Shown in pieces: positions 58,998-64,000 of a stretch of DNA of 64,000 nucleotides. A program made the translations under genes and the position numbers. Origin of the DNA: Meloidogyne chitwoodi (Eukaryota; Nematoda; Chromadorea; Rhabditida; Meloidogynidae); NCBI GenBank assembly GCA_015183035.1, contig JACZZP010000007.1:2356001-2420000 (forward strand). Direction: 5' to 3'. Position 1 is the first letter of the stretch; each line of letters opens with the position of its first letter. A model generated the notes under the pieces. That model ran no database searches. It worked only from the letters and a program-made list of their open reading frames with translations, and was not told the DNA's origin.

Positions 58998-60555
58998 ATT
59001 TATTTCGGGAGCGAGTCATTTTAACGACGCCGTTTTAACGATAGGATTTTACCGACAGATTTTCACCGACAGCCGTTTTAACGATGCCGTTTTACCGACG
59101 GCCGTCTTATCGACGCCATTTGACCGACCGAAGAAAAAGTTCCATTTTACCGACAGAATTTTAAATTTATAATTTTATCTTTTCGAATTTAAAAAATTGT
59201 TTTAATTTCTTTTTTCAATTATTTTTTATTTATATTATATATTTGATTTATTTTTAGGATTTATTTAAATTTAAATGGCACAGGATATTGAAACTATTCG
59301 TGGAAATGCAACAGTGGAGCATGAAGGTTTTCTTTATGTAGAAGATAAAATGAAAAAAGATGGCACAGCAATATTTTGGCGTTGTAGTTCTTCAAGGGAT
59401 GAAAACGGCACAGGTTGTAAAGGCCGAGTGTGGACTAACTTGTAAAACGAAGTAATTAAAGTCTTCTAATAAACACGGTTGCAGTACAAATATCGACAAA
59501 ATTGTCTTAAAACGCGCTACAACTGCAATAAAAAGACGGGCACTTGAAACGATGGAAAATCCACCAATGATTAGGGCAGTTGTTCTTCAAAATACACCTA
59601 GTCCAGTACTAGCTGCAATTTCTTCAAAAAAAACGCTACAAAAAAGGTTGTCAATAAAAAAAATTAAATATAAAATGCTTTTTAGATTATTTTACGGACA
59701 AGACAGCAGACCAAGTGCCTCCGGGAAATCTTACCACAATTGAAGAACTTGACATTCCCCATACGTTTCGTATTTACCAACGAGCAGAAGATCAAGAAGA
59801 ATTTTCGTTTTAGCTGACTCTGGTCCATTCAATCATGATGGAAAAATGCACCGGTTGTGATATTATTAAATTTATTTTTAATTATAAAATTTTAGTATTA
59901 TTTTTGGACGTGAGACTGCAATTTTGGCAAGGTAAGATTTTTATAGGTTTTCTATTTATTTTAAGAATTTCAGAAGGGGAGACTGGGTTTTCCGCTTTGT
60001 TATTTGCTTTTGTCTGGAAAGTTGATGCTTCTTTATGAAAGAATGTTCAACATGTTGACAGCACTGGCCGAATTTTCTACCAAGGACCATCTCAATTGAT
60101 TTTGGACAGGCAATTGTTGGCGCCGTTACAGCTGTTCTTTCAAGGAACTATCATATGGATTAATTTTCATTTTTTAAATGTTTTTATGGTTACTTTACCA
60201 ATGAAAATAGGGTTAATCCCTTGTCATTGGAATTTTATTTATTTTGTTAAAATTTTTGAAAGAATTTATTTAATAAATTTATTTAAATGATTTAATTTGT
60301 TTATAAGGGAAAAAAGTTTTAAAATAAAATTTTTTATGTCCATTCTTGTTTTTTTATTTTATCCTGTTGGAGTAAAAATTTTGAATAAATTTAAAATTCT
60401 GTCGGTAAAATGGAACTTTTTCTTCGGTCGGTAATGGCGTCGATAAGACGGCCGTCGGTAAAACGGCATCGTTAAAACGGCTGTCGGTGAAAATCTGTCG
60501 GTAAAATCCTATCGTTAAAACGGCGTCGTTAAAATGACACCCCCCCATTTATTTC
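58998..60555. mobile_element. Mutator-like (MULE) element with long TIRs and 9-bp TSD
   Basis: Element 59007..60546 (1,540 bp). Terminal inverted repeats of about 160 bp start GGGAGCGAGTCATTTTAACG at the left; the right end mirrors it from CGTTAAAATGACACCCCCC inward. The repeats are built from words such as TTTTACCGACAG and TTTTAACGA. Direct copies of ATTTATTTC (58998-59006 and 60547-60555) are the target-site duplication; 9 bp with long TIRs is the hallmark of Mutator-like elements. The interior carries a broken FLYWCH-transposase gene. Nearly identical TIRs suggest fairly recent movement. Confidence 0.93.
59275..60178 (+). pseudogene. Broken FLYWCH-MULE transposase gene
   Basis: After a TTTTTAG acceptor, an ATG opens MAQDIETIRGNATVEHEGFL with the finger residues FLYVEDK, IFWRC and GCKGRVW, then meets an in-frame TAA at 59444. 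Further pieces in changing frames follow: a helical segment AIKRRALETMENPPMIRAVV; a strand FVLADSGPFNHDGK; FGRETAILA; and, near 60090-60170, TISIDFGQAIVGAVTAVLS, which resembles the D-F-E region of MULE transposases. Stops and frameshifts between the pieces mean no complete transposase can be read; much of the catalytic domain is missing, as the whole element is only 1.5 kb. It is most likely non-autonomous and mobilised by an intact relative elsewhere. Confidence 0.75.
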
Positions 60556-60693
60556 CTATTTATATTTGCTTTTCTTGACATTTTGTCCATAACTAAATAG
60601 TTTTGGGAAAGCCCGGTTAGTCGCAAACCGTTATTTTCCCATTCTTCATGCTTTAAATTTTTTTAAGCATTTTCTAGATAAAAGAATGTCAAC

Positions 60694-62703
60694 ATGTTAT
60701 TACCTAATAATGCGCAACTTTTATTATTTTGCATTTTTTTCACTTATAACAACAGTCTAACTACTTTTGACTTTCCCGATAAGAAGAAAGCATTTTATCG
60801 GTAATTTCATTTTTTAGTTAATCAAAAATTTAAAATTTAGTGAAAAGGTCAAATCAATGTTTTATCATGCATATAATGGCTATTTGAATTATGCTTACCC
60901 CAAAGATGAACTTAGGCCGTAGGTTTTATTATTTTTATTGTTTTTTGTTAAAATTCTGAATTTTAGACTTTCTTGCTCTGGACGGGACACTTGGGGAAGT
61001 TATAGCCTTACATTGGTATTTTTGAATAAAATCATAAAATTCTTATTTTTTTGGTTGACTCATTGGATACACTCCTTATAATGGGTAATCAAACAGAATT
61101 TGCTCGAGCTTCTCAACTTGTTCTCAATAATGTGGATTTGGATAGAAACTTAAACATTTCAGTCTTTGAAACAAATATTCGTATCATTGGTTTGATATTT
61201 TATAATTTATTACTTTTTCTATTTTTAAAGGTGGTCTTCTTTCTGCCCATATGCTTGCATCACATTCTTCAGGTTTATAAATACTTAAATTTTTTAAACA
61301 TATTTTAATAAAGAAATGATTTTACCTGATGGTTGGCCATGTTCTGGACCTCTTTTGGATTTGGCTGAACGTTTTGCCCAAAGATTACTTCCGGCATTTC
61401 GTTCAAATACTGGAATGCCTTATGGGACCGTTAATTTAAGGTTTTTTTATAAAACTATTTTAATATTTTTTTAATTTTTAGATATGGACTAAACAGTTTT
61501 GAAAATACAGTGACATGGTTATTATTCTACTTATTTTTTAAATTAACGACTTGTTTTAGCACTGCTGGTATTGGAACTTTTCTATTAGAATTTGGAGCAT
61601 TATCTCGTCTTACAGGAAAACCACATTATGAACGTGTTGCTCTACGAGCTTTAGATTCTTTATGGGCAAGTAGATCAAAATTAGGTTTGGTTGGAAATCA
61701 TCTTGATGTTCAAACCGGTATATATTTTTAAATAGTTTATTAGAAAATAAAATTTATAGGAATTTATACGGCTACTGATTCTGGCATTGGTGCTGGTGTA
61801 GATTCTTATTTTGAGTATTTAGTCAAAGGAGCTTTACTTTTTCAACGTCCGAATTTAATTAAACAATTTTATGGTAAATAAGTCTATTTCAAATTAGATT
61901 TTATAGAAAATTTTTAATAGAATTTGAAGAAGCAATAAATTTACATGTACGCAAAGGAGATTGGTTTATGTGGGTAGACAAAGATAAAGCAACTGTTTCA
62001 TTGCCGATATTTCAATCATTGGAAGCATTTTGGCCAGGATTGTTGGTTGTTTTTGTTTTTATTATTTAACCTTTCGGAAACTTCCATTTATTTTATTTTT
62101 TTTAATAAATATTTTTAGACTCTTATTGGTAAAGTAGAAGATGCTGCACGTATATTTGGTTCATATTTGCAAGTATTACGTCATCTTGGCCTTCCTCCCG
62201 AATTCTATAATATTCCAAACAGAGAACCAGTTCAAAATCGTGTAGGTTATCCTTTAAGGCCAGAAATTTGTGAAAGTTTAATGTATCTTTACAAAGCAAC
62301 TGAAGATCCGTCATATTTGCATGTTGCTGCAGGAATTGTTGATGTTTGTTTTTAGATTTTTTGAATTAAAAAAAACCTATTTTAGACAATTGAAGAATTT
62401 ACAAAGACAAAATGTGGGTAGGTATTTTATTCCGTTTATTTTTACTTTAAATTTAAGGTACGCCTCGGTTCGAGATGTTCGAAAATGGTCATTGGAGGAC
62501 AGGTTTTTTTCTTCAAATTTAATTTTTAAATATTTCAATTTACATAAAGAATGGAATCCTTTTTTCTGTCAGAGACAGCCAAATATCTTTACTTGATTTT
62601 TGATGAAAATAATTTTATTCATAATGATGGAACAAGTGCTAAACTTTTGGAAACAACTGATGGACCATGCGTAATTGAAGGTTGGGGAAAAATATTTTTT
62701 TAA
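60694..62703 (+). CDS. EDEM2: EDEM2-like ER alpha-mannosidase-family protein (GH47)
   Basis: About eleven exons. The start at 60694 gives [18 protein letters not shown], a signal peptide, then [17 protein letters not shown], matching the opening of EDEM2. GH47 motifs: [156 protein letters not shown] and [22 protein letters not shown]2 trims or recognises Man8/9 glycans on misfolded glycoproteins in the ER and sends them to degradation. The end, [11 protein letters not shown], stops where human EDEM2 continues with NTEAHP and about 15 more residues, so the C-terminus is short. The gene ends 40 bp from the convergent neighbour. Confidence 0.9.
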
Positions 62704-62743
62704 ACACGATAGGTCTTACAAATAAATTAAAATAGTTTAAAAT

Positions 62744-64000
62744 TTAAGAAAAATTTGTTGTTTCTGAGCTATTTAAAACAGCGGAATTGTTGTTTTCACC
62801 ACTTTTTTCATAATAATAATTCCCTTCTTTTTCCTCTACTTCTTCTTGTTCATTTTCTTTTGAATTCTTATTGTTCTTTTTTTCTGCTTTAAAATTAACT
62901 ACAAAATCGCTAATAACTGCAAAATGATCAGAAGGCCAATCATTATTGTACTGATCAGGAATTGGCTTTACTATTTCTTTACCTGCATATACTTGACTAT
63001 TTATTGGCCAAAAGTGTTCATTAGGTTTATAAAAAATAAAGTCAATGCGATCCTGTGGTTCTGGAATAGTCCAGTCCCAATCTGGTCCACTACTTTTTTG
63101 TACAGTTGACCATGTTATTCCTTTTATTTTTTTTAATAATAATATTTTTTAAATAAAAATTACCTGGGTCTTTGACAGGGTCTGGATGTATAGCACGAAA
63201 TGAATCGTTTAATCCAGCATCCATTATCAATTTTGTTGCTGGCCATTCAAAGACCCAACCACCATGAATATCCCTTTTTATTAAAAATTTATAAAAAAAA
63301 TAAATTTTTCTTTCTTTTTTACTTTGTTTCTTCTACCCAATCCAAATGTGAAGGTGTGTTAAAATCCCCAGCTACAATAAGTGGTTGTATCTCTGCTTTT
63401 TTCATATATCTTTTGAATATTTCATTGCTTAAAAGTTGTTCCATGTTTTGAGCTCTTCCTAAGATTTTAACGATTTTTTGATTATTTCTTTTTGTTTTTT
63501 TGTTTTCTTACCACATCCTTGCTTATTTCGTTCACCAGCCATTATTTGAGAAGTTTCATTAACTTTTTTATTATTTGCTGCATAAGGACCATACGCGCGC
63601 CAATCCAAATGTAAACATACAAAATTAATTAAATGTTCTTTTTTTGGATCATCATCTTTTAACCAAATTGTTGCTCCCATACCATAGGTGGTTATACTGT
63701 TTGAAGTTGTTGTATAATTTTTAATATTATCATCATTTTCTTCTTCAACATCATTTTGTTGTTGTTGTAAAAAATAGTTTGAAACATTTCTATAAAATTG
63801 TAAATGTAAATATTCTTCATCTCCAATAAATTGATGTTTTGTGAGAATTGCAGTATCTGGGTATAATGCTAATGGATGTTGACGATATTGCCATTTTTCT
63901 GAACCAAGAATTTCGACTAGTTTTCCAGCTGTTTCTAGTGTTCTTACTTCCTTTAAAAAAATTTAAATTTTATTAATTTAATTTTTTTCTCTCCTACTTG
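62744..64000 (-). CDS. Endonuclease/exonuclease/phosphatase-fold protein, 5' part beyond window
   Basis: The minus-strand gene runs out of the window at 64000. Visible exons include EYLHLQFYRNVSNY, FVCLHLDWRAYGPYAANN, an exon ending KQGC, then GRAQNMEQLLSNEIF, IVAGDFNTPSHLDWVEETKR (the G-D-F-N metal and catalytic motif), DAGLNDSFRAIHPDP, PQDRIDFIFYK (DRIDFIF) and NNDWPSDHFAVISDF (the S-D-H catalytic end). These are the ordered motifs of the Mg-dependent EEP superfamily (DNase I, sphingomyelinase, inositol phosphatase, CCR4-type). The substrate cannot be told, and the HLDW variant does not fit a subfamily I know. A Lys/Glu-rich tail (EEVEEKEGNYYEKS) precedes TAA at 62744. Confidence 0.82.

Noticed and set aside
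60096..60290. Plus-strand ORF inside the MULE
   Set aside because: Another frame (SIDFGQAIVGAV) fits the transposase remnant; the long ORF is a shadow.

Overview
The window is nuclear DNA of an animal, most likely a plant-parasitic tylenchid nematode; a root-knot nematode (Meloidogyne) fits best. The base composition is strongly AT-rich. Almost every gene is broken by many short GT-AG introns (often 40-90 bp), and gene starts sit just behind pyrimidine-AG sites that look like spliced-leader acceptors. The gene set is metazoan and nematode-like: astacin, matrixin, Cys-loop receptor, teneurin, Skp1-related and FLYWCH/MULE sequences. Gene models were built by hand by joining exons in frame. Outer limits are reliable where a stop or start is quoted; splice sites are predictions.

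Layout. 0-4 kb: 5' end of a GRDP/DUF1399 gene (minus, cut by the window), a repeat-rich spacer and a small secreted Cys-containing protein (minus). 4.3-10.2 kb: eIF2-gamma and a pyruvate dehydrogenase phosphatase-like PP2C (plus, close tandem). 10.4-11.6 kb: kappa-class GST (minus). 13.85-15.6 kb: ATG101/EPG-9 (plus). 17.3-27.7 kb: a minus-strand run of three closely spaced genes, an NRPS-like adenylation-thiolation-reductase protein (upstream), a FLYWCH protein and a short-chain dehydrogenase. 28.6-29.8 kb: short matrixin. 30.0-36.9 kb: N-terminal half of a teneurin (minus). 39.1-42.9 kb: CTP synthase and mitochondrial ribosomal protein mS34 (minus, probably one operon). 43.6-47.8 kb: TAO-type STE20 kinase (minus). 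49.2-52.9 kb: UBE2G-type E2, a four-TM protein and a Skp1-related protein (plus). 53.0-55.7 kb: nicotinic-type receptor subunit (minus). 57.1-58.8 kb: astacin. 59.0-60.5 kb: decayed Mutator-like transposon with 9-bp target-site duplication. 60.7-62.7 kb: EDEM2-like ER mannosidase-family protein. 62.7-64 kb: an endonuclease/exonuclease/phosphatase-fold protein, cut by the window end.

Most genes are housekeeping neighbours with no shared pathway. The exception worth attention is the 17.3-27.7 kb run, where an animal A-T-R carrier-protein reductase lies upstream of an SDR oxidoreductase at operon-like spacing. Its introns hold five copies of one short foldback element, a hAT-like MITE with exact 8-bp target-site duplication and another TIR element. 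A second genome-scale signal is a short word (GACTCTAATG, often followed by CC and a T run) scattered tens of times in noncoding DNA on both strands, dense in some intervals and nearly absent in others.
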